Shown here: positions 1 to 4,366 of the stretch, one piece after another
Position numbering within the stretch: the first letter of the stretch is position 1
Layout of the letters: every line of letters begins with the position of its first letter
The notes under the pieces: model-generated
The model's database searches: none
Told to the model about the DNA's origin: nothing
Seen by the model: only the letters and a program-made list of their open reading frames with translations
Source: JBJXGF01 sp046153015
GTDB lineage: Bacteria > Actinomycetota > Acidimicrobiia > Acidimicrobiales > CAIXPF01
Reading direction: 5' to 3'
DNA: 5,130 nt
Assembly: GCA_046153015.1 (NCBI GenBank)
Contig: JBJXGF010000311.1
Location: 1 to 5,130, forward strand
Position numbers and translations under genes: made by a program

Positions 1-140
1 TCGATTCGGCGCGACGGTTTCGGCGACAGTGCACCTCCGTCGGGCGCCCCCAGCCACGGGCCGGCGGGAGGCGGCGCTCGACCGGGCCAGGCCGGATTCG
101 GCGGCCCCGGATTCGGCGGCGCCTTATTCGGTAGGGACCG
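1..140. other. unassigned left-edge region with no gene recognised
   Basis: No reading frame here can be tied to a known family. On the plus strand frame 1 is open to a stop at 250-252, frame 2 is open well past 140, and frame 3 ends in a TAG at 132-134, just before the convergent end of the minus-strand gene at 141. A/T at third codon positions is similar in all three plus frames (about 10 of 44), so there is none of the bias seen in the real genes nearby. Frame 3 could be the arginine-rich tail of an upstream gene cut by the window edge. Frame 1 would encode a Gly/Phe-rich tail but would overlap the minus-strand gene by 110 bases. Neither is strong enough to call as a gene. Confidence 0.4.
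92..120. repeat. 15-bp direct tandem repeat, two copies
   Basis: CCGGATTCGGCGGC occurs at 92-105 and again at 107-120, a 15-bp period with one variable base between the copies. A degenerate third unit (TTATTCGGTA) follows at 124-133. In plus frame 1 the repeat would read as Gly-Phe-Gly-Gly units. It lies just beyond the 3' end of the minus-strand C4 gene. It may be simple slippage in a non-coding gap or low-complexity coding sequence of an upstream gene. Confidence 0.7.
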
Positions 141-377
141 TCAGCGGTACCAGTCGGGGCGTTCGCCGAACGCCCCGCCGTGCGGCGCGTCGTCGGCCGC
201 GGGGTCGGGGGTCACCAGGTCCCACCGGTCGCGACAGTCGGCGCACCGGTAGGCCACGACGTCGCCCGGCCGGAACCCCTCCTCTGGCGGGTAGGACAGG
301 CGATGGGCCACCCCGCCGCAATCGACGCAGACGATGGTCTCGGGCATGAGGGACTCGGGCGCGGGCGGACCGTCCAT
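141..377 (-). CDS. small C4 zinc-ribbon-like protein, function unknown
   Basis: A 78-residue protein read from an ATG at 377-375 to a TGA at 143-141. It has two cysteine pairs, C17-x2-C20 and C45-x2-C48, the spacing of a four-cysteine zinc ribbon. The second knuckle is followed by Arg-Asp-Arg-Trp, and the acidic, proline-rich tail ends Asp-Trp-Tyr-Arg. No membrane segment or signal peptide is visible. Coding potential is strong: only about 6 of 78 codons end in A or T. A second ATG (codon 11, at 347-345) would give 68 residues and keep all the cysteines. I prefer the first because a TAGCCT -10-like hexamer sits exactly 7 bases before it, mirroring rsmD. It is divergent from rsmD and has no partner gene in the window. 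Zinc binding is inferred from cysteine spacing, and I do not recognise the family. Confidence 0.75.
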   Translation of the reverse strand: MDGPPAPESLMPETIVCVDCGGVAHRLSYPPEEGFRPGDVVAYRCADCRDRWDLVTPDPAADDAPHGGAFGERPDWYR

Positions 378-384
378 CGCTGCG

Positions 385-390
385 AGGCTA
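385..390 (-). promoter_or_regulatory. candidate -10 element of a leaderless promoter for the C4 protein gene
   Basis: On the minus strand the bases read TAGCCT, which fits the actinobacterial TAnnnT -10 pattern. Seven bases separate the hexamer from the ATG at 377, so transcription would start at or next to the A of the start codon and give a leaderless mRNA. No convincing -35 is present at the usual distance. This is inferred from spacing only. Confidence 0.4.
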
Positions 391-392
391 AC

Positions 393-404
393 CCCGCCGG
401 CGGG
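393..404. promoter_or_regulatory. 12-bp perfect palindrome between divergent promoters
   Basis: CCCGCCGGCGGG is a perfect dyad centred between 398 and 399. It lies between the two outward-facing -10-like hexamers of the divergent C4 gene and rsmD. The position would suit an operator or shared protein-binding site, but a GC-only palindrome of this length can also arise by chance in DNA of this composition. Confidence 0.25.
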
Positions 405-410
405 TAGCGT
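405..410 (+). promoter_or_regulatory. candidate -10 element of a leaderless promoter for rsmD
   Basis: TAGCGT fits the TAnnnT pattern and ends 7 bases before the ATG of rsmD at 418, which would place the transcription start at the start codon. The geometry is the same as that of the divergent gene on the other strand. No purine-rich Shine-Dalgarno sequence is well placed; the intervening bases are CGGGGCC. No clear -35 is present. Confidence 0.4.
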
Positions 411-417
411 CGGGGCC

Positions 418-984
418 ATGCGCGTGGTCGCCGGCGTCGCCAAGGGACGCCGCCTGCTCGCTCCGCCCGGGCGCGACGTGCGCCCCACGGCCGACCGGGT
501 GCGTGAGGCGATGTTCAACTCGTTATTCAGCCTTTGCCCGATCGAGGGCGCGACCGTGCTCGACCTGTTCGCGGGCACCGGCGCCCTCGGGATCGAGGCG
601 CTCTCGAGGGGCGCGGCCAGGGCGGTGTTCGTCGAGCACGACCGCTCCGCCCGCTCGACGCTGCAGCGGAACCTCGCCGAGACCGGCCTGGCGCCTCGAG
701 CAACGGTCGAGGCCGGCGACGCGCTGGCCTATCTCGCCGCCGCCCCCGTCCCGTTCGATCTCGCGTTCTGCGACCCGCCGTACCGCTTCGACCGCTGGGA
801 GCGCCTCCTCGAGCTGCTGGCGAGCGGGATCGCCGTGCTCGAGTCGGACCGGGAGGTCGCGCTCGGCCCGAGCTGGGAATTGGCACGCCGCAAGCGGTAC
901 GGATCTACTGTGGTGACCATCGCCCGCCGCGCGGCGGCGGAGCTCGAACGGGAGCAGCCACGTCAGTCATGTCTCGGGTGTTGA
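418..984 (+). CDS. rsmD: 16S rRNA (guanine966-N2)-methyltransferase RsmD
   Basis: RsmD is an S-adenosylmethionine-dependent enzyme that methylates N2 of guanine 966 of 16S rRNA during assembly of the small ribosomal subunit, in the cytosol. The 188-residue protein starts MRVVAGVAKGRRL, the usual RsmD N-terminus. It has the SAM-binding motif I VLDLFAGTGALG at about residues 47-58, an acidic motif II near FVEHD (71-75), and the catalytic DPPY motif IV at 119-122. Its length is normal for the family. An upstream in-frame ATG at 334 would add 28 unconserved residues antisense to the neighbouring gene, so I start at 418. It is the first gene of a plus-strand operon, and its end overlaps coaD by 16 bases. 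The C-terminal tail, rich in Arg and Glu and ending in Cys-Leu-Gly-Cys, lies partly in that overlap and is unlikely to be functional. Confidence 0.95.
   Translation: MRVVAGVAKGRRLLAPPGRDVRPTADRVREAMFNSLFSLCPIEGATVLDLFAGTGALGIEALSRGAARAVFVEHDRSARSTLQRNLAETGLAPRATVEAGDALAYLAAAPVPFDLAFCDPPYRFDRWERLLELLASGIAVLESDREVALGPSWELARRKRYGSTVVTIARRAAAELEREQPRQSCLGC
951..954 (+). promoter_or_regulatory. ribosome binding site of coaD
   Basis: GGAG lies inside the 3' end of rsmD, 14 bases before the coaD ATG at 969. The spacing is slightly long, but this is the only purine-rich match nearby and it supports the ATG that gives a standard CoaD N-terminus. Confidence 0.4.
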
Positions 985-1445
985 TCCCCGGGTCGTTCGA
1001 TCCGATCCACAACGGCCACCTCGAGGTCATCGAGATCGCGGCGGGCCTGTTCGGCGACGTGATCGTCGCTGCGGTGCGCAACCCGGGCAAGGATCCGCTC
1101 TTCTCCCTCGAAGAGCGTGAGGCGATGCTGGTCGATTCGGTGGCCCACCTGGCCAACGTGCAGGTCACGCTGTTCTCGGGCCTCGTGGTGCAGATCGCCA
1201 AGGAGCTCGACGTCGACTTCATCTTGAAGGGTCTGCGCTCGGTGTCCGACTTCGAGACCGAGATGCAGATGGCGCAGATGAACCAGGCCGTCGCCGATGT
1301 GCGCACGCTGTTCGTGCCGACCTCGGCCGACTACGGCTTCCTCGCCTCTCGCTTCATCCGCGAGATCTCGATCATGGGCGGTAGTGTTGCGGGGATGGTC
1401 CCCGCGCCTGTCGCCAAGCGTCTGCAGGAGCGATTCGGCCGGTGA
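969..1445 (+). CDS. coaD: phosphopantetheine adenylyltransferase CoaD
   Basis: CoaD catalyses the fourth step of coenzyme A synthesis, transferring AMP from ATP to 4'-phosphopantetheine to give dephospho-CoA in the cytosol. The 158-residue length is typical. The N-terminus has the nucleotidyltransferase signature PGSFDPIHNGH (residues 7-17) with the catalytic HxGH-type motif at 14-17. Further on are FSLEER (45-50) and the substrate-site block KGLRSVSDFETE (87-98), followed by MQMAQMN. The segment usually read as Ile/Val-Ser-Ser-Ser near the C-terminus is Leu-Ala-Ser-Arg here (residues 125-128), a departure from the E. coli and mycobacterial enzymes as I remember them. The ATG at 969 overlaps rsmD by 16 bases; longer in-frame starts would only add antisense-like sequence. 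The stop overlaps the next start in GTGA, so the two genes are probably translationally coupled. CoA made by this pathway donates the prosthetic group of the ACP encoded downstream. Confidence 0.97.
   Translation: MSRVLIPGSFDPIHNGHLEVIEIAAGLFGDVIVAAVRNPGKDPLFSLEEREAMLVDSVAHLANVQVTLFSGLVVQIAKELDVDFILKGLRSVSDFETEMQMAQMNQAVADVRTLFVPTSADYGFLASRFIREISIMGGSVAGMVPAPVAKRLQERFGR
1426..1430 (+). promoter_or_regulatory. ribosome binding site of the SepIVA-like gene
   Basis: AGGAG lies in the last codons of coaD, 11 bases before the GTG start at 1442. It is the clearest Shine-Dalgarno match in the operon and decides for the GTG start that forms the GTGA overlap. Confidence 0.6.
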
Positions 1446-2053
1446 GCGTCGACGGCGACGTGCCAGATCCCAAGGCCGAAGCGGCCGTGGCCGACCCCGA
1501 CCCGCTCGGTTCGCTCGAGGAGCCGGCGTGCGACTCGGAGCGGCTGGTCCGCCGAGTGATGGACATCATCTCCTCGGCCCGGACGTTCCCGATGTCCTCG
1601 TCGCCGATGGTGAACCGCGACGAGCTGATCGATCTGCTGCAGGAGGCGGTCGACCGCATCCCGGCCGAGCTGCGTGAGGCCCGCTGGCTCCTCAAGCAGC
1701 GCGAAGAGCACCTGGCCCAAGCCAAGCGCGACGGCGAGGACATCCTCGAGGCCGCCCGCCTGCGGGCCGAGCGCATGGTCCAGCGCACGGAGGTGGTGCG
1801 GGCCGCGGAGCTGCGGGCCCGCAAGATCGTCGAAGCGGCCGACGCCGACGCCCGCCGTCTCCGCCTCGAGGCCGAGGACTTCTGCGATCAGAAGTTGGGA
1901 AGCTTCGAGATCGTGCTCGAACGAACGCTCAAGCTGGTGGGCGCCGGCCGCGAGAAGCTCTCCGGCGCCCGGCTCGCCGCCCAACTGGTCGAGACGGCCG
2001 AGCCGCCGGCCTTGAACGGCAACGGGGGCCTGTTCGACCAGGACCAGGCCTGA
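1442..2053 (+). CDS. SepIVA/DivIVA-like coiled-coil protein
   Basis: A 203-residue cytosolic coiled-coil protein of the actinobacterial DivIVA-like family found next to the DUF177 gene and rnc, which includes mycobacterial SepIVA (Rv2927c/MSMEG_2416, a factor of septation and envelope growth). Residues 1-33 are acidic and probably disordered. Residues 34-80 carry the family-like region, with the RTFPMSSSPMVNRDELIDLL block and IPAELREARWLL. About 80-150 is a charged heptad-like helix rich in Ala, Arg and Glu. The end resembles the family C-terminus (CDQKLGSFE, then ERTLKLVGAGREKL, about 148-173), followed by a short loose tail. From memory, the mycobacterial homologue is about 40 residues longer, mostly in the coiled coil. 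The GTG start overlaps the coaD stop by 4 bases and the TGA overlaps the next ATG by one base, consistent with a coupled operon. The role is inferred from family and position; local resemblance to ATP synthase subunit b is only a coiled-coil effect. Confidence 0.8.
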   Translation: MSVDGDVPDPKAEAAVADPDPLGSLEEPACDSERLVRRVMDIISSARTFPMSSSPMVNRDELIDLLQEAVDRIPAELREARWLLKQREEHLAQAKRDGEDILEAARLRAERMVQRTEVVRAAELRARKIVEAADADARRLRLEAEDFCDQKLGSFEIVLERTLKLVGAGREKLSGARLAAQLVETAEPPALNGNGGLFDQDQA

Positions 2054-2580
2054 TGGCCGGGGGCGGGCGGCGCAACGGCCCGAGCTTGCGGGTCAACGTG
2101 GTCGACCTGCTCCGCCGCCCGGGCGTGCAGCGGGCCTTCGAGCGCACGGCGCTGCTCGACGATCTGGCCCTGTCCCACATCCGGGTCGTGCCCGGCGAGC
2201 CGATCGAGCTCGACCTCGTGCTCGAGGCCATCCCGGAGGGCATCGTGGTCACCGGGCGCATCGGAGCTCGGTGGGAAGGGGACTGCCGCCGCTGCGCCGA
2301 GCCCACGAGCGGCCGGCTCGATATCGACCTGCGGGAGATCTTCTCGCCCCGGCCGATCGAGGGCGAGACCTACCCGCTGGCCCACGACTCCCTCGACCTG
2401 GCGCCGATGGTGCGCGAAGCGGTCCTCACCGAGCTGCCGCTCGCCCCGCTGTGCCGGCCCGACTGCCCGGGGCCCGACCCGGAGCGCTTCCCGACCGAGC
2501 CCGCCGAGGGGGGCGAACCCAGCGAACCCAGCCCGGACCCCCGCTGGGCCGCCCTCGACCAGCTCCGGCTCGATCGCTGA
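2053..2580 (+). CDS. DUF177 (YceD-family) protein, probable ribosome-assembly factor
   Basis: A 175-residue member of DUF177, the family of E. coli YceD, which is almost always encoded next to rpmF; plant and bacterial members are linked to 23S rRNA processing or accumulation. Four cysteines form two groups: C78-x2-C81 in DCRRCAEP, and C134 and C138 in the family hallmark LPLAPLCRPDCPG (128-140). The C-terminal DPRWAALDQL (162-171) is the other conserved block. Between them lies a short low-complexity stretch rich in Gly, Glu and Pro (about 149-160). The basic N-terminus leads into a typical VNVVDLLRRPG start. The ATG sits in a TGATG overlap with the previous gene, so translation is probably coupled. 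A 116-bp gap then separates it from rpmF. The four cysteines may bind a metal, which is an inference. Confidence 0.9.
   Translation: MAGGGRRNGPSLRVNVVDLLRRPGVQRAFERTALLDDLALSHIRVVPGEPIELDLVLEAIPEGIVVTGRIGARWEGDCRRCAEPTSGRLDIDLREIFSPRPIEGETYPLAHDSLDLAPMVREAVLTELPLAPLCRPDCPGPDPERFPTEPAEGGEPSEPSPDPRWAALDQLRLDR
2513..2530 (+). repeat. 9-bp tandem repeat inside the DUF177 gene
   Basis: GCGAACCCA occurs twice in a row in the linker before the conserved DPRW block and encodes the low-complexity Gly/Ser-Glu-Pro stretch. It keeps the frame and probably reflects slippage in an unconstrained loop. Confidence 0.6.
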
Positions 2581-2606
2581 ACGAACCCGGCGCCGCGGGG
2601 ATGCGG

Positions 2607-2612
2607 TATGCT
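2607..2612 (+). promoter_or_regulatory. candidate -10 element upstream of rpmF
   Basis: TATGCT fits TAnnnT and is one of the few AT-containing hexamers in the 116-bp gap before rpmF. Transcription from it would begin near 2619 and give a leader of roughly 78 bases that includes the hairpin at 2624-2647. No acceptable -35 lies at 16-18 bp upstream, so it is only a candidate. Read-through from the upstream operon is equally possible. Confidence 0.35.
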
Positions 2613-2623
2613 GGCTCGCTCGT

Positions 2624-2647
2624 GTCGGCGCCCGCGCGCCGGCCGAC
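2624..2647 (+). promoter_or_regulatory. GC-rich hairpin in the rpmF leader
   Basis: GTCGGC (2624-2629) pairs perfectly with GCCGAC (2642-2647) around a 12-base loop. An alternative inner stem GGCGC/GCGCC (2627-2631 with 2636-2640) has a 4-base loop. No T-tract follows, so it does not look like an intrinsic terminator. Its place between a possible promoter and a ribosomal protein gene would suit a leader structure or a processing site, but nothing shows which. Confidence 0.4.
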
Positions 2648-2696
2648 CGCACCCGCAGCACCGCGTGGCTGAGACGAGAAGACGGGCCAGACGAGC

Positions 2697-2876
2697 ATGG
2701 CAGTCCCGAAGAAGAAGACCTCGAAGGCGAAGAGCCGCAGCCGCCGGGCCTCGGCGTGGCAGCTCGCGGCCCCGGCGCGCAGCCTGTGCCCGCGTTGCGG
2801 GTCGGCCAAGGTGCCCCACGTCGTGTGCACGACGTGCGGGTGGTACGGCGGCCGTCAGGCCGTCGAGGTCGGCTAG
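2697..2876 (+). CDS. rpmF: 50S ribosomal protein bL32, zinc-binding form
   Basis: The 59-residue bL32 protein of the large ribosomal subunit. It starts MAVPKKKTSKAKSRSRRA, the standard basic N-terminus that threads into rRNA. It carries a complete zinc ribbon, C31-x2-C34 and C44-x2-C47 (in CPRCG and CTTCG), so this is the zinc-containing form and not the cysteine-free paralogue used under zinc starvation. Its length is normal for actinobacteria. The ATG at 2697 is fixed by the conserved MAVPKKK. The Shine-Dalgarno sequence is weak; the bases before it are GACGAG. It follows the DUF177 gene, as is usual in bacteria, and plsX starts 42 bases after its stop. Confidence 0.97.
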   Translation: MAVPKKKTSKAKSRSRRASAWQLAAPARSLCPRCGSAKVPHVVCTTCGWYGGRQAVEVG

Positions 2877-2893
2877 GCCGGTTCACCCCGGCC
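2876..2893 (+). promoter_or_regulatory. stem-loop at the rpmF stop codon
   Basis: GGCCGG (2876-2881) and CCGGCC (2888-2893) form a perfect 6-bp stem with a 6-base loop, beginning at the last base of the rpmF TAG. No T-run follows, so it is not a classical terminator. It could protect or process the end of the very abundant rpmF message before plsX. Confidence 0.3.
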
Positions 2894-2904
2894 GGAGCCG
2901 TGCC

Positions 2905-2908
2905 GAGG
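2905..2908 (+). promoter_or_regulatory. ribosome binding site of plsX
   Basis: GAGG lies 10 bases before the GTG at 2919. It supports that start even though it gives an N-terminal extension, because no other ATG, GTG or TTG is available in frame between the rpmF stop and the conserved PlsX start. Confidence 0.5.
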
Positions 2909-2918
2909 CGACGGGGTC

Positions 2919-3977
2919 GTGACCACGGTTGAGCCGGCGCCGGCCCCGCAGGCGGGCCGGAACCTCGCCGCTCCTCGCCGGCTGCCGATCGCGCTCGACG
3001 CGATGGGCGGGGACCACGCCCCGGAGCAGATCGTGGCCGGCGCCCGCATCGCCGCCGAGGAGTACGGCATCCCGGTGCTGCTCGTCGGCCGGCCCGAGGC
3101 GTTGGGCGAGCGGGGTGAGCTGCCCGTGCTCGCTGCCGACCAGGTGATCGCCATGGACGCCGACCCCGGCGCCAGCGTCCGCAAGCTCAAGGACTCCTCG
3201 CTCGTGCGCGCCGCCGAGGCGGTGCGCGACGCCCGGGCGGCGGCGATGGTCTCGGCGGGCAACACCGGCGCCGCCATGGCCAGCGCCCTGCTGCGCATGG
3301 GCCGGATCGGCGGCGTGGCCCGGCCGGCCATCGCCATCCCGATCCCGTGCCCGACGGGCCCGCCGACCGTGATGCTCGACGCCGGCGCGAACGCCGAGTG
3401 CGCTCCCGAATGGCTCCTGCAGTTCGCCCAAATGGGCGCGGTGGTGGCCCGCCGGCGCTTCGGTGTGGAGGCGCCGCGGATCGGCCTGCTCTCGATCGGC
3501 GAGGAGTCGGTCAAGGGCAACACGCTGGTGAAGGAGGCCCACGCCCTGCTGGCCGGGGCGGCGGGGGCGGGGGACGGCCCAGGCCTGGCCGGGGGCGTCT
3601 TCGTCGGCAACGTGGAGGGGCGCGACCTCATGTCGGACCGCGTCGACGTGGTCGTGACCGACGGCTTCACCGGCAACGTCGCGCTCAAGGCTCTGGAGGG
3701 CGGCCTCGCCGCGATGATCGAGACCCTGGAGCAGATCACCGCCGCCGCGGACGCCGCGGCGCGGGTGGCGCCGTTCCTCGCCCCGCTGCGCGATCGGCTC
3801 GACCCGGAGAAGACCGGCGGGGCGATGCTGCTCGGCGTGCGCGGCGTGTGCATCATCAGCCACGGCTCGTCCTCGGCGCGGGCGGTGGCCAACGCCTGCC
3901 GGGTGGCCCAGGAGATGGTCGACAGCGGCCTCGTCGACCACCTCACCGAAGCGGCCGGGCGTTCACGCGCCCGCTGA
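2919..3977 (+). CDS. plsX: phosphate acyltransferase PlsX
   Basis: PlsX converts acyl-ACP and phosphate to acyl-phosphate, the acyl donor for PlsY in phosphatidic acid synthesis; it is a soluble enzyme that associates with the membrane. The 352-residue protein has the family landmarks in order: ALDAMGGDHAPE (25-36), SAGNTGA (112-118), MLDAGAN (152-158), LLSIGEESVKGN (190-201), FVGNVEG (228-234), DVVVTDGFTGNV (243-254) and LLGVRG followed by SHGSSS (304-319). The core is complete. Family members usually begin a few residues before DAMGGDHAP, so about 22 residues rich in Pro and Ala are extra at the N-terminus. A Gly/Ala-rich loop at about 212-227 is low-complexity. It follows rpmF as in E. coli, and acpP comes next without the usual fabH, fabD and fabG between them. 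Long reading frames on the opposite strand here are GC artefacts. Confidence 0.96.
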   Translation: MTTVEPAPAPQAGRNLAAPRRLPIALDAMGGDHAPEQIVAGARIAAEEYGIPVLLVGRPEALGERGELPVLAADQVIAMDADPGASVRKLKDSSLVRAAEAVRDARAAAMVSAGNTGAAMASALLRMGRIGGVARPAIAIPIPCPTGPPTVMLDAGANAECAPEWLLQFAQMGAVVARRRFGVEAPRIGLLSIGEESVKGNTLVKEAHALLAGAAGAGDGPGLAGGVFVGNVEGRDLMSDRVDVVVTDGFTGNVALKALEGGLAAMIETLEQITAAADAAARVAPFLAPLRDRLDPEKTGGAMLLGVRGVCIISHGSSSARAVANACRVAQEMVDSGLVDHLTEAAGRSRAR

Positions 3978-3994
3978 GCGCGTCCGGCGGGCGC
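3967..3994 (+). terminator. hairpin over the plsX stop, possible weak terminator
   Basis: GCGCCCGC (3967-3974) and GCGGGCGC (3987-3994) form a perfect 8-bp GC stem around a 12-base loop that contains the plsX TGA. The following bases (CATTGCCC) lack a T-run, so efficient intrinsic termination is doubtful. With a candidate promoter downstream at 4025 it may partly separate acpP-rnc from plsX. Confidence 0.35.
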
Positions 3995-4024
3995 CATTGC
4001 CCAGGCCGGCGGCCCCGTACGGTG

Positions 4025-4030
4025 TAGAAT
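4025..4030 (+). promoter_or_regulatory. candidate -10 element for acpP-rnc
   Basis: TAGAAT, preceded directly by TG, is the best -10 match in the 98-bp gap between plsX and acpP and stands out in DNA this rich in GC. A TTGCCC at 3997-4002 resembles a -35, but the spacer of 22 bases is too long. Transcription would start near 4037, leaving a short leader with AGGA at 4059-4062 before the GTG start. ACP is needed in large amounts, so a dedicated promoter would make sense. Confidence 0.45.
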
Positions 4031-4075
4031 CCGCACCCACATCGCCGAGACGCCGATCAGGATGGTGCTGCAAGC

Positions 4076-4366
4076 GTGCCTGCCGAGACCCACGTCGAAC
4101 GTGGACCGATGTCCCGTGAAGAGGTGTTCGAGCTCATTCGTGACCGCCTCGCCGACATCCTCGAGATCGACCCGGCCCGGATCAACGAGGGCGACTCCTT
4201 CGCCGACGACCTCGACGCCGACTCCTTGGCGTTGATCGAGCTGGTCGAGGCCATCGAGGAGGAGCTGGGCGAGCGCACGGTCGGCTTCCGCATCGAGGAC
4301 GACGACCTCGCCGACCTGAGGACCGTGCGCGACGCGGTCGACTACGTTGTCGGACGCCTCGGCTGA
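4076..4366 (+). CDS. acpP: acyl carrier protein
   Basis: ACP carries growing acyl chains on a phosphopantetheine arm in fatty acid synthesis and supplies acyl groups to PlsX. From the GTG at 4076 it has 96 residues; an ATG at 4109 would give 85, closer to the usual 77-85, and begins MSREEVFELI. The first has AGGA 13 bases upstream and the second has no clear Shine-Dalgarno, so the start is uncertain. The attachment serine lies in DADSL (Ser50, or Ser39 from the second start), followed by the helix II pattern IELVEAIEEEL. The end, RTVRDAVDYVV, is helix IV. Between helix II and this end the loop is about 5 residues longer than in E. coli AcpP and reads GERTVGFRIEDDDLADL. The protein is strongly acidic, as expected. 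The 3' end overlaps rnc by 20 bases if rnc starts at TTG. Confidence 0.92.
   Translation: MPAETHVERGPMSREEVFELIRDRLADILEIDPARINEGDSFADDLDADSLALIELVEAIEEELGERTVGFRIEDDDLADLRTVRDAVDYVVGRLG
4090..4104 (+). repeat. inverted repeat at the acpP start
   Basis: CCACGT and ACGTGG form a perfect 6-bp dyad around CGA, ending 4 bases before the second possible acpP ATG at 4109. If that ATG is the real start, the dyad lies in the leader and could be an operator or a hairpin near the ribosome site. If the GTG at 4076 is used, it is only coding sequence for residues 5-10. Confidence 0.35.

Noticed and set aside
334..417. Longer RsmD start at 334, adding 28 residues
   Set aside because: The added residues are antisense to the C4 gene, while ATG 418 gives the canonical RsmD N-terminus.
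378..578. Longer start for the C4 protein gene at 578, adding 67 residues
   Set aside because: The extra segment is antisense to the conserved start of rsmD, is low-complexity, and ignores the promoter-like hexamer just before the ATG at 377.
1331..1984. 217-codon minus-strand frame opposite the SepIVA-like gene
   Set aside because: It is a shadow of the heptad pattern and codon bias of the real gene and has no conserved motif.
1888..2886. 332-codon minus-strand frame across the DUF177 gene and rpmF
   Set aside because: It is antisense to two well-supported genes, is rich in Arg and Pro, and shows no recognisable motif.
3967..3994. Strong intrinsic terminator after plsX
   Set aside because: The stem is perfect but no T-run follows, so it is listed only as a possible weak terminator.
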